From Nitrospina sp. (GTDB lineage: Bacteria > Nitrospinota > Nitrospinia > Nitrospinales > VA-1), in the NCBI GenBank assembly GCA_018673915.1, contig JABHBK010000038.1:1-64000 (forward strand): a stretch of 64,000 nucleotides of DNA, written 5' to 3'. The notes under the pieces were generated by a model, which saw nothing but the letters and a program-made list of their open reading frames with translations, was not told the origin of the DNA and made no database searches. Of this stretch, positions 1 through 8,462 are shown piece after piece. The translations under genes and the position numbers were made by a program. How positions within the stretch are numbered: the first letter of the stretch is position 1; every line of letters starts with the position of its first letter.

Positions 1-12
1 TGACCCGACCCC
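1..12 (+). repeat. IS left terminal inverted repeat
   Basis: The first 12 bases, TGACCCGACCCC, match the reverse complement of positions 1220-1231 (TGACCAGACCCC) with one mismatch. Weaker matches continue inward. This places the element's left terminus exactly at base 1 of the window. Confidence 0.8.
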
Positions 13-66
13 CGAAAAGTAGTCCAAATGTTAAACTTATAAAAACCATTTGGTAAGGGGGATATT

Positions 67-345
67 ATGGCGAGGAAACGATTCAGCCCGGAGCAAATCA
101 TTGTAAAGCTTCGAGAAGCAGAGATTATTGAGTCGAAGGGCCTGACTCAGGTGGAAGCAGCAAAAAGGCTGGGTATTTGCGAGCAGACATTGATCCGCTG
201 GCGTAAAGAATATGGTGGATTAAGGGTGGATCAGGCCAAGAGATTTAAGGAGTTGGAGAAGGAGAATAATCGTTTAAAGCGATTGGTAGCAGATTTGAGT
301 CTGGATAAGGCGATATTGAAGGATGCTGCCTCGGGAAACTTGTAA
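67..345 (+). CDS. IS3-family transposase OrfA
   Basis: A 92-aa protein with a helix-turn-helix of the transposase_8/IS3 OrfA type (KRFSPEQII near the start, then EAAKRLGICEQTLIRW at about residues 30-46). A leucine-rich coiled segment follows (ELEKENNRLKRLVADL). OrfA normally binds the terminal repeats. The frame stops at TAA just before OrfB. A -1 shift at the last sense codon joins it to the conserved peptide VSPAR and then into OrfB, so a fused OrfAB transposase is plausible. A canonical slippery heptamer is not obvious; the local sequence is AAACTTG. Confidence 0.9.
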   Translation: MARKRFSPEQIIVKLREAEIIESKGLTQVEAAKRLGICEQTLIRWRKEYGGLRVDQAKRFKELEKENNRLKRLVADLSLDKAILKDAASGNL

Positions 346-365
346 GCCCGGCACGATGTAGAGAG

Positions 366-1196
366 ATGGTGGAGAATGCTATTGAATACCATGGAGTATC
401 TGAAAGACGAGCGTGTCGAGTACTGGGTCAATGCCGGGCGACTCAGAGATATGAATCAAAGCGGACGGATGATGAAGAGTTGTTACGCAACAGTGTGACT
501 AGTCTTGCCAGTAGATATGGCAGGTATGGTTATAAACGGATCACAGCTTTACTGAATCAAGAAGGTTGGAAGGTCAATCATAAGAGGGTTTTTCGGATCT
601 GGAGAGAAGAAGGACTTAAGGTTCCAGCCAAACAACCGAAGAAGGCCCGATTGTGGTTTGGCAATGGAGATTGTGTTCGTCATAGATCAGAATATAAGGA
701 TCATGTTTGGTCGTATGATTTTGTCCACGAACGGACAAAAGACAACCGGTCGTTTAGGATTTTAACGGTTATAGATGAGTTTACTCGTGAGAGCCTGGGC
801 ACGGTTGTGAGAAGAAGATTTACTTCGTTGGATGTGATTGAAGTTTTGTCAGAGCTATTTATTACACGAGGACTGCCTAAGCATATCCGTTCAGATAATG
901 GTCCGGAGTTTACATCAAGAGCGATACGACAATGGCTGAACAATCTGGAGATAGGCCCATTATTTATCGAACCGGGCAGTCCCTGGGAGAATGGTTATAA
1001 TGAATCGTTCAATGGAAAACTCAGAGATGAATTACTGAATGGAGAGATATTCTATACTCTAAAGGAAGCAAAAATCATGATCGAAAGATGGCGTGTTCAT
1101 TATAATACCAAAAGGCCACATACGAGCCTGGGGTATCGACCGCCAGCACCAGAAACGATACAGATTCCAAACACAATTATGACTTATGAGAACTGA
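366..1196 (+). CDS. IS3-family transposase OrfB (DDE integrase domain)
   Basis: A 276-aa catalytic subunit. An N-terminal HTH_21-like segment (YGRYGYKRI) is followed by an rve integrase core. The DDE residues are visible in VWSYDFV, then IRSDNGPEF, then GYNESFNGKLRDELL; the last two are spaced as expected for the DD(35)E arrangement. The C-terminus has the usual NTKRPHTSLGYRPP motif. The frame is intact with no internal stops, so the element may still be active. The reading frame is -1 relative to OrfA and probably opens upstream of this ATG through frameshifting. Confidence 0.93.
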   Translation: MVENAIEYHGVSERRACRVLGQCRATQRYESKRTDDEELLRNSVTSLASRYGRYGYKRITALLNQEGWKVNHKRVFRIWREEGLKVPAKQPKKARLWFGNGDCVRHRSEYKDHVWSYDFVHERTKDNRSFRILTVIDEFTRESLGTVVRRRFTSLDVIEVLSELFITRGLPKHIRSDNGPEFTSRAIRQWLNNLEIGPLFIEPGSPWENGYNESFNGKLRDELLNGEIFYTLKEAKIMIERWRVHYNTKRPHTSLGYRPPAPETIQIPNTIMTYEN

Positions 1197-1219
1197 ATCC
1201 TAAATCTGGTATAAATAGT

Positions 1220-1231
1220 GGGGTCTGGTCA
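1220..1231 (-). repeat. IS right terminal inverted repeat
   Basis: Read on the minus strand this is TGACCAGACCCC, matching the left end at 11 of 12 bases. Its first three bases, TGA, act as the stop codon of the truncated gene that runs into it from the right. Confidence 0.8.
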
Positions 1232-2164
1232 AGCCACATTGCCATAACCCAGAATAACCGCTTTTGCATCCACAATGTCCAATGCAGGTTTATTTTCTAG
1301 CAACAATTTAACACCGTACCGCGCACCTGCCTGGCCGGTTTCATGCAGACACTGAATACGGCGCAATCCAAACTCTGCGGGTGGGTGGCTGGCTCGATAA
1401 GCAGCAATGGCTTTTTCGCCATATCGCTGTTCAAATTCATGAAGATCAAAAATATGTGTGCCTTCATTTTTCAAATTAGCCAGAATACCTTGCCGATCTT
1501 CAAAGTTTTGACTGTCATAAAAATATAAAGCCTCCGGCCCAACGGCATTTAGCTCTTCAAAAGACAATGTTGGCTGAATAACCTGCTCTGAAAATGGGTT
1601 ACGATTGCCACAACGGCGGATTGCACTGCCCAGTCGTTCACTCCACCCAATGATCCTAACCTGCAAACCATCAATGATGTTTTTTTCAATAAATGGTTTT
1701 AAAGACTCTGCCATGGCAACGCGACCCAGAATATGCTGGTCTGAATTCACCTTTGGCGATTCGTTTATTTCCTCCATTGCAATTACATTGACACACCGGT
1801 CTTGAAGCAATTTCGCCCTGTCTGGATAAGAGTGGAAATGCGCCATACAAAATAAGGTGCACCCCTCACTCATCTCTTCAATCGTAGAGAGTGATGGGCC
1901 CTTAAATTTTATAATGAGTTCCTTGTCCCGGTAAAGTTGCTCTGGCGTTTGCATAATAGCGTTGTTTTGCTCGTACTCACTATCACTGAACCCCACACCC
2001 TCTCCGGCTCCATATTCGACGTAAACTTTAATACCCTCTTGAGTAAGTCGGCCAACATCTGCTGGAACCAGTGCAACACGTTTTTCCAGTGCTCCAGGGT
2101 TTTCTGGAGACTCTATTTCTTTTGCAAGTGCTATGGATGAAAAAACTTGCGAAGGTAAGGTCAT
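1229..2164 (-). pseudogene. Alanine dehydrogenase / PNT N-domain family protein, 3' end truncated by the IS
   Basis: The 311 residues resemble the alanine dehydrogenase/transhydrogenase N-terminal family, related also to saccharopine dehydrogenases. An EKRVALVP motif lies near residue 27, followed by a substrate-binding region and then the start of the NAD-binding fold (AVILGYGNVA). The frame ends right there: the stop TGA is the first triplet of the IS terminus. Most of the Rossmann domain is therefore missing, and the product is unlikely to bind NAD(H) normally. The ATG at 2164 gives a normal N-terminus. The exact substrate of the intact ancestor (alanine, lysine/saccharopine or another) cannot be told. 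Confidence 0.8.
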
Positions 2165-2282
2165 AGAAATACTCTAATGTAAAAAAGGAAATAATGGATT
2201 TAACAATAACCCTGGTAAATATGAAAATTTCTCAGAGAAGAAATTTAGCATAATTCCACGATACAATTACCATACAATCCAC

Positions 2283-2319
2283 AAAAAAAAGGGGTAAACC
2301 CTTTCGAGTTGACCCCTTC
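2283..2319 (-). terminator. Rho-independent terminator downstream of tRNA-Ala
   Basis: On the minus strand an AAGGGGT arm (plus positions 2312-2318) pairs with ACCCCTT (2289-2295) and is followed by a run of T. It begins about a dozen bases past the tRNA 3' end, where transcription of the tRNA would be expected to stop. Confidence 0.75.
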
Positions 2320-2329
2320 TTATTCAAAG

Positions 2330-2402
2330 TGGAGCTGGCGGGGATCGAACCCGCGACCTCTTGAATGCCATTCAAGCACGCTCCCAGCTGCGCCACAGCC
2401 CC
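2330..2402 (-). tRNA. tRNA-Ala (anticodon GGC)
   Basis: A 73-nt cloverleaf read on the minus strand. The acceptor arm GGGGCTG pairs with CAGCTCC (one G-U), with discriminator A. The anticodon stem CTTGA/TCAAG encloses the loop ATGGCAT, giving anticodon GGC for alanine. The T-arm contains GGTTCGATCC. CCA is not encoded. A terminator follows and a candidate promoter precedes it. A decayed second copy of the 5' half lies near 9461-9507. Confidence 0.95.
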
Positions 2403-2443
2403 ATTAATTGTTTTGATCCACTTTGCTACATTCAAGCCGCTTG

Positions 2444-2471
2444 ATATTAACGATTATCCTGCAACTGTCAA
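2444..2471 (-). promoter_or_regulatory. Candidate sigma70-type promoter of tRNA-Ala, inside an inverted repeat
   Basis: On the minus strand a perfect -35 box TTGACA (plus 2466-2471) is followed after 16 bases by TAATAT (2444-2449), about 42 bases upstream of the tRNA. The promoter is bracketed by an 8-bp perfect inverted repeat, CCGCTTGA at 2437-2444 and TCAAGCGG at 2468-2475. In the diverged copy near 9.55 kb the -35 reads TCGACA and the repeat has decayed. That fits a functional promoter here and a dead one there. Confidence 0.5.
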
Positions 2472-2594
2472 GCGGAAAACAAGCCCTATTGAACCTCTAT
2501 TGCCTTCTGCCACTATCTTTATATAGAAAATGTTTTTTCAATTCTATGCAAACCTTGAATCAGGGTCTTACCCTTCATCCTTTTAAATCGTCTT

Positions 2595-2640
2595 TATCAC
2601 CGGGTTGGTGATCACCCTGTCGATCCTGCTGACACTGTAA
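2595..2640 (+). pseudogene. 5' fragment of a DUF502 gene (decayed duplicate)
   Basis: Codons reading ITGLVITLSILLTL followed by a stop match residues 14-27 of the intact DUF502 protein encoded from 9710 (ITGLLITLPIALTW). The start codon and first 15 codons were lost with the 45-bp deletion, and a stop follows at once. No product is expected. It marks the left border of the duplicated segment. Confidence 0.75.
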
Positions 2641-2671
2641 GATCAGCTTCCCGCTTTTATTTTCGACTCAG

Positions 2672-4777
2672 CTATTTTGGCAATAAGTACAGGCCCATGG
2701 TCTCAAACAATTCTTTAGATTGAATTGGTTTGGCTAGATGCTCGTTGCACCCCGCTTCCAGACATTTTTCACGGCCTTCCTCCCCGACACTGGCTGTCAA
2801 GGCTATGATGGGCACCTTGGAAAATTTGTTAATTCCTCTCAATCTGCGGGTTGCCTCCAGACCATCCATCACAGGCATCCGGATATCCATCAGAATCAAT
2901 TCGGGATCGTTCGCTACTGCTAGATCGATGGCCTCCTGACCATTCCTGGCTACATAAACCAGGTGGTCATGAATATGGAGCATGTCCAACACCATCGCCA
3001 AGTTGACTTCATTGTCCTCCACGACCAGGATTCTGCGGCTGTTCTTCGCAAGGGAAGCCGGCTGATTTGATTCCTTAGGTTTATCTTTATCTTCAGGACG
3101 CAATATTTTAAGGGGAAGGTCAAACCAGAATGTCGTGCCGCTGGAACCGCTTTCAACTCCAATCTCCCCTCCATGTAATTCCACCAGGCGCCGCGTGAGT
3201 GCCAAACCAATTCCTGTTCCCCCCAGAGCCTCATCTCGCACGCGGTTCACCTGCTCAAACTCAGAAAAAATTTTAACCTGATCTTCTTTGCTGATTCCTA
3301 TCCCCGTGTCCGACACTGTGATGTGGACATGATCATTTTGCTTCAAAGCGGAGACCTCAATCTGCCCTTTTTCCGGGGTATACTTCACAGCATTCGATAA
3401 CAAGTTGAGCATAATTTGTTTGCACCTGCGCAAGTCTCCCGTCATGGCTTTCAGATCGGGATCCACAGTTGATTTTACTTTAAACTGTTTTTCCTGGAGT
3501 TTTGGTTTCATTAATAACAAACTGGCATCAAACAATTCTTGCGGCGAGAAAGACTCCAATTGTAGATGCATCTTGCCTGCTTCAATTTTAGTCATATCCA
3601 GTAAATCAGTGATCAAGGCCAGTAAATGTTTACCACTTTCATCTATCTGGGTTACATAGCTTAATTGTTTCTCGTTGAGCTGACCGAAAAACATTCCTCG
3701 CAATAGGTCCGTGTACCCAAGAACTGCGTTCAGTGGGGTTCGTAACTCATGGCTCATGCCAGACAAAAAATCCGATTTAGCACGATTCGCCGCTTCCGCC
3801 TCTTCTTTTGCACCGATTAATTCCAGAGTTCTTTTTTTAATTTCTTTGTTTAGTGACAAACTCCAGACTGCGGTACTGCCCACGGCAAAAATTAACAGGC
3901 TGGCTAAAACCCAAATTAGTAAATTTTTAACCGTAACCCAAGTCTCTTCTTCGTGCGGCATCCACTTCTTATAGATATTCTGGGCTTCCTCTTTGGTGAT
4001 GCGTGCCAATCCTTTTTCTAAAATGCTATTGAGAATTGGCAAATCATTTCGCGAAGCGAATGCCAGGTTGTAAGTAAATCCCGATTTCCCACCCACTCTA
4101 AGATTGGTAATTTTGTCCTGTTCTATATAAAGATTAGCCACAGCAATATTTTCGATCATGGCATCGACCAATCCCAGGGAAACCATTCTCAACCCTGTTA
4201 AAACATTGGGTACCGCTTCAATGTTTAACTCAGGGTAATTGTTTAGGATGTAGTCATGAACAGCGTAGCCAGTTGTAATTGCGATCTTTTTATTTCCCAT
4301 GGTATCTAAAGTCTGCACGCCCTTATTTTCGGTTTTTACGACGATCACAGCAGGAAGTTGTATATAAGGTTTGGTAAAATTCATATATGCCAACCGTTGT
4401 GGGGTTGCGGCGGCACCCGACCACATATCAATGCGTCGACTTTGTCCCATTTCCAGAACATCGGTCCAATTCTTGGCTGCCACCATGTTGAATCGGAGGC
4501 CCATTTTTTTCCCCAAAAGGGTTAAGAAATCATTGGTCATCCCAACGTGGTTGCCTTCGCCATTAAGGGATTCAATAGGGGGGTAGTCAGGATCTGAGGC
4601 GTAGGATATTTCTGGATTCTCTATGAGCCATCTTTTCTCTTCGTCCGTCAATAAAACAGTGGTATCCACCTCACCATAGGCTTGGGCATGAGAAAATAAA
4701 GTTGCCAGCAACAGAATTAGTTTAAAGAGAGACTTAATTTTAGTGTTCCGAAAATTATTTAAGCGAAATTGTTTCAT
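2672..4777 (-). CDS. Hybrid sensor histidine kinase with periplasmic solute-binding (SBP_bac_3) sensor domain
   Basis: A 701-aa protein. A signal peptide or membrane anchor (about 15-35) is followed by a type-3 solute-binding domain (about 45-270), one TM helix (about 283-303), HisKA with the H-box MSHELRTPLN (His near 343), HATPase_c (N-box LLSNAVKYTPEKG, G1 DTGIGIS, G2 GGTGIGLAL) and a C-terminal receiver (about 580-700, phospho-Asp in LILMDIRMP). It should sense a small amino-acid-like ligand in the periplasm and relay phosphate internally. It is divergent from the AGCS symporter gene 300 bp away, suggesting it controls uptake of what it senses. Its receiver closely resembles the stand-alone regulator at 8044. 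The ligand is inferred only from the neighbour. Confidence 0.9.
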   Translation of the reverse strand: MKQFRLNNFRNTKIKSLFKLILLLATLFSHAQAYGEVDTTVLLTDEEKRWLIENPEISYASDPDYPPIESLNGEGNHVGMTNDFLTLLGKKMGLRFNMVAAKNWTDVLEMGQSRRIDMWSGAAATPQRLAYMNFTKPYIQLPAVIVVKTENKGVQTLDTMGNKKIAITTGYAVHDYILNNYPELNIEAVPNVLTGLRMVSLGLVDAMIENIAVANLYIEQDKITNLRVGGKSGFTYNLAFASRNDLPILNSILEKGLARITKEEAQNIYKKWMPHEEETWVTVKNLLIWVLASLLIFAVGSTAVWSLSLNKEIKKRTLELIGAKEEAEAANRAKSDFLSGMSHELRTPLNAVLGYTDLLRGMFFGQLNEKQLSYVTQIDESGKHLLALITDLLDMTKIEAGKMHLQLESFSPQELFDASLLLMKPKLQEKQFKVKSTVDPDLKAMTGDLRRCKQIMLNLLSNAVKYTPEKGQIEVSALKQNDHVHITVSDTGIGISKEDQVKIFSEFEQVNRVRDEALGGTGIGLALTRRLVELHGGEIGVESGSSGTTFWFDLPLKILRPEDKDKPKESNQPASLAKNSRRILVVEDNEVNLAMVLDMLHIHDHLVYVARNGQEAIDLAVANDPELILMDIRMPVMDGLEATRRLRGINKFSKVPIIALTASVGEEGREKCLEAGCNEHLAKPIQSKELFETMGLYLLPK

Positions 4778-5083
4778 TTTATATACAATGGCATCAAGTT
4801 CTATTTATAAAGCCTTGAGGGGTGTTATAGACGAATTCTTTAAAACGTTCAAAGCTCGTTTGTATCACACCAAAAAGTTGTCCCTTTATAAAAACGGGAT
4901 TTTGGCAGAGCAAAAAACCGTATTTACTGGCGTAGTTTATTAAAAATTTGATGCTCAATAATAACATACAAAGCAAGCCCTCATACTCTGGAAAAACATT
5001 AACAATTTTTGTAATATCAAGTCGAACGCATAAGACTCGATCAATATTGAACCAATAGCCCACCATCGAGACAAATACTTAGC
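4778..5083. other. Divergent intergenic region, kinase / symporter
   Basis: These 306 AT-rich bases separate two divergently transcribed genes, so both promoters must lie here or close by. I see no convincing -35/-10 pair, RNA gene or strong hairpin. Only weak dyads such as AATAT...ATATT at about 5010-5050 are visible. Confidence 0.4.
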
Positions 5084-6433
5084 ATGAATATATTTTTCGC
5101 CAATTTTGCCAGTTTAATGTGGGGTCCGTGGCTTCTCATTCTCTTGTTAGGAGTAGGTTTTTGGTTAACCTTCCGGTTAGGAGGAATCCAGTTTCGTAAC
5201 CTGTTTTACGCACTTCGCTTGGCTTTCTCAAAAGAACGGTCAGGAGAAGGAGATATTTCTCACTTTGGCGCGTTGATGACTGCCATGGCGGCAACAGTGG
5301 GAATGGGCAATATTGCGGGAGTGAGCACGGCGGTTGCCCTTGGCGGACCGGGTGCCATATTCTGGATGTGGTTAACAGGATTGGTGGGGATGGCTACCAA
5401 ATATTCAGAGAGTTTTTTAGCCGTTAAATATCGCCAGGTCAATGAGCAAGGAGAAATTTCAGGCGGCCCGATGTACTACTTGGAACATGGGCTCGGTCAA
5501 AAATGGCTCGGTGTATGTTTTGCCGTTTTTGGTTCCCTTGCTGCCTTCGGTATCGGAAATATGATTCAAGCCAACACCGCAGCAATTGCGGTGGTTGAAT
5601 CACTAGGCTCAAGTAAATTTTCGGTGGGGATTGTATTGTCCGTTTTGACCGGGATGGTAATCATAGGGGGTATCAAACGCATCTCCGATGTTGCTTCCTA
5701 TTTTGTTCCATTTATGGTGGCCATTTATTTTATTGGTGCTGTGATAGTTATTTTGACTCACCTTGGTCAATTGGGAGTTGGAATTAAATTGATCTTGGAG
5801 CATGCCTTCACCGGAACTGCGGCGACAGGAGGGTTTATAGGAGCCAGCTTAGCCCAAACGATTCGATATGGCGTGGCACGTGGACTTTTTTCCAACGAGT
5901 CCGGGATGGGAAGCGCTCCGATTGCGGCGGCGGCAGCAAAAACTAACCAACCGGCTAAACAGGCACTGGTTTCTATGAGCGGAACGTTCCTGGATACCTT
6001 GGTGGTTTGTTCTCTTACTGCAATGGCATTGGCATCTACTGGAGTTTGGGTGTCTGGGGAAACAGGAGTGGCATTGACCCTTCAGGCTTTTTCTGCTGGC
6101 CTGCCAGGGAACTGGGGTCACTTTATCGTAACCCTGAGTGCAATCACTTTTGCTTTTTCATCGATTTTAGCCTGGGAATATTACGGAGAAAAATGTTTCG
6201 AATATCTTTTTGGAGATAACTGGGTCCATCTTTATAGATACCTCTGGGTACTTTTTGTTTTTGTCGGTTCCATGGTTAAATTAGAACTGGTTTGGAATTT
6301 TTCTGACGCTATGAATGCCTTGATGGCGGTTCCGAACCTAATCGGTTTGGTTCTTTTAAGCGGGGTTCTGTTCCGTGAGACCAAGATTTACGAAATGGGC
6401 ATTCGTGATGGTTCCATTGACAAGTTTGATTAA
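5084..6433 (+). CDS. AGCS-family alanine/glycine:cation (Na+) symporter
   Basis: A 449-aa inner-membrane protein with about 10-11 hydrophobic helices. It has the family's conserved stretches: GPGAIFWMW, the amphipathic GISGGPMYY-type motif (seen as EISGGPMYYLEHGL) and GLFSNESGMGSAPIAAAAA. It imports small neutral amino acids with a cation. It is followed 42 bp later by a porin-like gene, which could provide passage across the outer membrane. Divergence from the solute-binding-domain kinase suggests two-component control. Length is normal for the family and no key motif appears broken. Confidence 0.93.
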   Translation: MNIFFANFASLMWGPWLLILLLGVGFWLTFRLGGIQFRNLFYALRLAFSKERSGEGDISHFGALMTAMAATVGMGNIAGVSTAVALGGPGAIFWMWLTGLVGMATKYSESFLAVKYRQVNEQGEISGGPMYYLEHGLGQKWLGVCFAVFGSLAAFGIGNMIQANTAAIAVVESLGSSKFSVGIVLSVLTGMVIIGGIKRISDVASYFVPFMVAIYFIGAVIVILTHLGQLGVGIKLILEHAFTGTAATGGFIGASLAQTIRYGVARGLFSNESGMGSAPIAAAAAKTNQPAKQALVSMSGTFLDTLVVCSLTAMALASTGVWVSGETGVALTLQAFSAGLPGNWGHFIVTLSAITFAFSSILAWEYYGEKCFEYLFGDNWVHLYRYLWVLFVFVGSMVKLELVWNFSDAMNALMAVPNLIGLVLLSGVLFRETKIYEMGIRDGSIDKFD

Positions 6434-6475
6434 TTTATAAATTCATTTAAATAATACTACTTCCAAAACCATTCC

Positions 6476-7876
6476 ATGTACAAATTCTATCTAAAATTCC
6501 AATTCCTTTTTTTGATAATATTTGCTCTATCCAGCCCGGTAAATCAAGCCTACGCCGAAATAGAATTGGGTCTCTTTCCCAATACTTTTGACAAGTTTTC
6601 TGTAGATGGTCAGTTGCATCTATTTTTGCGGCACGACACCAACCCCTCTTTTGGAGCGGCAGTAGATTCGAGAGGGCGATCAGAAACGACTTTTGGTGAA
6701 ACCGTGGCCAAATTGGGAGTCACGTTTGAAAAGAAATTGGCTTGGACGGATTTAGAGGGCCGAATCAGCGGAGTATTAATGACCACCATTAATGCTGATG
6801 TATACGGAGTGGCCGATGATGAAAGCCAGGGTGACCTGAATGAAGGTTTTCTGAATTTTAAAAACATCTATCAATCCCCCTTTGACATCAAGGTTGGTCG
6901 TCAGAATATCTTTATTGAGAAATCCTTTATTTCCGGAGATGCAAACCCTGAAGATGCGGCAATATGGATTTCTGCGCATAAAAGTTTTCCCCTTGCTGTA
7001 AGGGCGGACGGGGATTTTGGGAAATTGAAAACCACTGCTTTCTGGGCCGACACAGAACTATACTCACAACAGGGTGACCAGAGAGAGCTAGGAAAAAGGG
7101 GGAAAGAAGGCGTCTCTTTTACGGGAATAAATTTGCATTACGATATTTCCGAAACCGCATATTTATATGGGGGCTATTATAGAAAAATAGATGAAAGCAA
7201 TATTACCTTCAGCAGTTTTTCTCCTGGAGGAAAAGACCTTTTTTCTGAAAATAACACCAATGCCCTGGATATCGGTTTTGACGCTTCGGTTAAAGCTTTT
7301 CATTTTGCTGGGGAATTTGTTTACCAGCTGGGCGATGCCGGACGTCTTGGAGGGCAGGAGTTGAGCCGTGATGCGTATGCCGGTTTCGCACAAGCGCGAT
7401 ATAACTTCAATCATTCTGCAAAGCCTTATCTAAAGCTCATGTATATAAATTTTTCTGGCGACTCGAATCTTGAAGATGATAAAGCCGAAGATTATGACCC
7501 CATGTTCATTACCAGCAACATTTGGAATGAATGGCTGATCGGACAACTTGTGGGTGAGGTCCAGCTTTCCAATTCGAACAAAATTGCCTATATAGCCGAC
7601 GCCGGTTTTTCACCCCTTCCAGGAATGCAAATGTCTTTCATGTTTATTAAACATTATTTGGCTGAACAGAACCTGGGGGTTTCAAGAGGAAGAAGGGCCT
7701 TGAGCAATGATGATTACGCCAATGAATGGAATTTTCTGGTGGATTATGAAGTCAACAAAAACATGAATGCTCATTTTGGGGCGGGATATGTTATTCCAGG
7801 AGATGCAGCGAAAGAATTTTTTGGTAACAACAACGATACTTTTTTCTCTCAGATGTGGCTGAAATTTCATTTCTAA
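6476..7876 (+). CDS. Porin-like outer-membrane beta-barrel protein
   Basis: A 466-aa protein with a cleavable signal peptide (hydrophobic core LFLIIFALSS, cut near AYA-E at about residue 27). Long alternating amphipathic strands follow, and the C-terminus ends in phenylalanine (MWLKFHF), the usual outer-membrane assembly signal. It resembles alginate-export/OprB-like porins in general character but I cannot name the family. Its position directly after the symporter suggests it admits the same or a related substrate. Confidence 0.75.
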   Translation: MYKFYLKFQFLFLIIFALSSPVNQAYAEIELGLFPNTFDKFSVDGQLHLFLRHDTNPSFGAAVDSRGRSETTFGETVAKLGVTFEKKLAWTDLEGRISGVLMTTINADVYGVADDESQGDLNEGFLNFKNIYQSPFDIKVGRQNIFIEKSFISGDANPEDAAIWISAHKSFPLAVRADGDFGKLKTTAFWADTELYSQQGDQRELGKRGKEGVSFTGINLHYDISETAYLYGGYYRKIDESNITFSSFSPGGKDLFSENNTNALDIGFDASVKAFHFAGEFVYQLGDAGRLGGQELSRDAYAGFAQARYNFNHSAKPYLKLMYINFSGDSNLEDDKAEDYDPMFITSNIWNEWLIGQLVGEVQLSNSNKIAYIADAGFSPLPGMQMSFMFIKHYLAEQNLGVSRGRRALSNDDYANEWNFLVDYEVNKNMNAHFGAGYVIPGDAAKEFFGNNNDTFFSQMWLKFHF

Positions 7877-8043
7877 AAGCTTATTCATATTTGAATGGGC
7901 AATCAATACCTTGAAGCTCAATCCTGCTTCTGAAAATCCAACATTAAATCTGGGGTCAAAAACCAATCACGCATTTATCGGCAATAGGATGTCAAGCTTA
8001 TCTCATGGTCATGAAGGAACAGAGTGTGGTAATTTAGATAAAA

Positions 8044-8439
8044 ATGGAACCTACTGAAGATAAAAATACTGGAAACAAAATTCTGGTGGCAGAGGATAAT
8101 GACGTGAATTTATCAATGCTGCTTGATATGCTGAGCATTATGAAACATAAAGTTGTGGTGGCGAGAAATGGTCAGGAAGCTATAGACCTTGCCAAGACTG
8201 AAAAACCAGAGCTGATAATTATGGATATCAGTATGCCGGTAATGGATGGGCTGGAAGCAACTCGTAGGTTACGAGAGCTAAAAGAATTTTCCAACATCCC
8301 TATCCTGGCTTTAACAGCTAGCGCCGGAAATGATGGGAGAGAAAAATGTCTAGCGGCTGGCTGCACGGAGCATCTACCAAAACCCATTCAAACAAAAGAA
8401 TTATTTGAAGCTTTGGGGAGAAATCTGCCAACTCAATAA
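8044..8439 (+). CDS. Single-domain response regulator (CheY-like receiver)
   Basis: A 131-aa receiver. The acidic pocket is in LVAEDND, the phospho-acceptor Asp in IIMDISMP, the Thr/Ser in ALTAS and the Lys in PKPIQ. There is no output domain. About 80 of 120 residues match the receiver of the hybrid kinase at 2672-4777 by hand count, so the two are recent paralogues or exchange domains. It probably acts as a phosphate shuttle or sink for that kinase. It lies 23 bp before the next regulator. I see no clear ribosome-binding site before this ATG. Confidence 0.9.
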   Translation: MEPTEDKNTGNKILVAEDNDVNLSMLLDMLSIMKHKVVVARNGQEAIDLAKTEKPELIIMDISMPVMDGLEATRRLRELKEFSNIPILALTASAGNDGREKCLAAGCTEHLPKPIQTKELFEALGRNLPTQ

Positions 8440-8462
8440 ATAAAAAAGGTCCGAGGTTAATT

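Larger units (their letters stand above)
1..1231 (+). mobile_element. IS3-family insertion sequence (IS407-like group), apparently complete
   Basis: A 1231-bp element with two consecutive transposase frames between imperfect terminal inverted repeats that begin TGACC(C/A)GACCCC. Eleven of the first twelve terminal bases match, and the ends have the TG...CA form expected of IS3 elements. The right end cuts into an alanine-dehydrogenase-like gene on the opposite strand. The left flank lies outside the window, so no target duplication can be checked. The group assignment rests on the look of the OrfB motifs, not on a database match. Confidence 0.9.
2371..2640 (+). repeat. Direct repeat copy A: tRNA-Ala 5' half, spacer and DUF502 start fragment
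   Basis: This stretch aligns with 9471-9800 in the same orientation, at roughly 85-90% identity by eye with small indels. It spans the 5' half of tRNA-Ala, the tRNA upstream region and a remnant of the first DUF502 codons. A 45-bp segment present in copy B between two ATCACCG repeats is missing here. The two copies flank a block of about 6.8 kb. Confidence 0.85.

Noticed and set aside
2232-2435. Minus-strand frame covering the tRNA-Ala gene
   Set aside because: It is the tRNA and terminator read as protein; the RNA cloverleaf explains the sequence fully.
4743-5066. Short frames on both strands between the kinase and symporter genes
   Set aside because: They overlap the kinase start or have no start signals or domains; shadow or chance.
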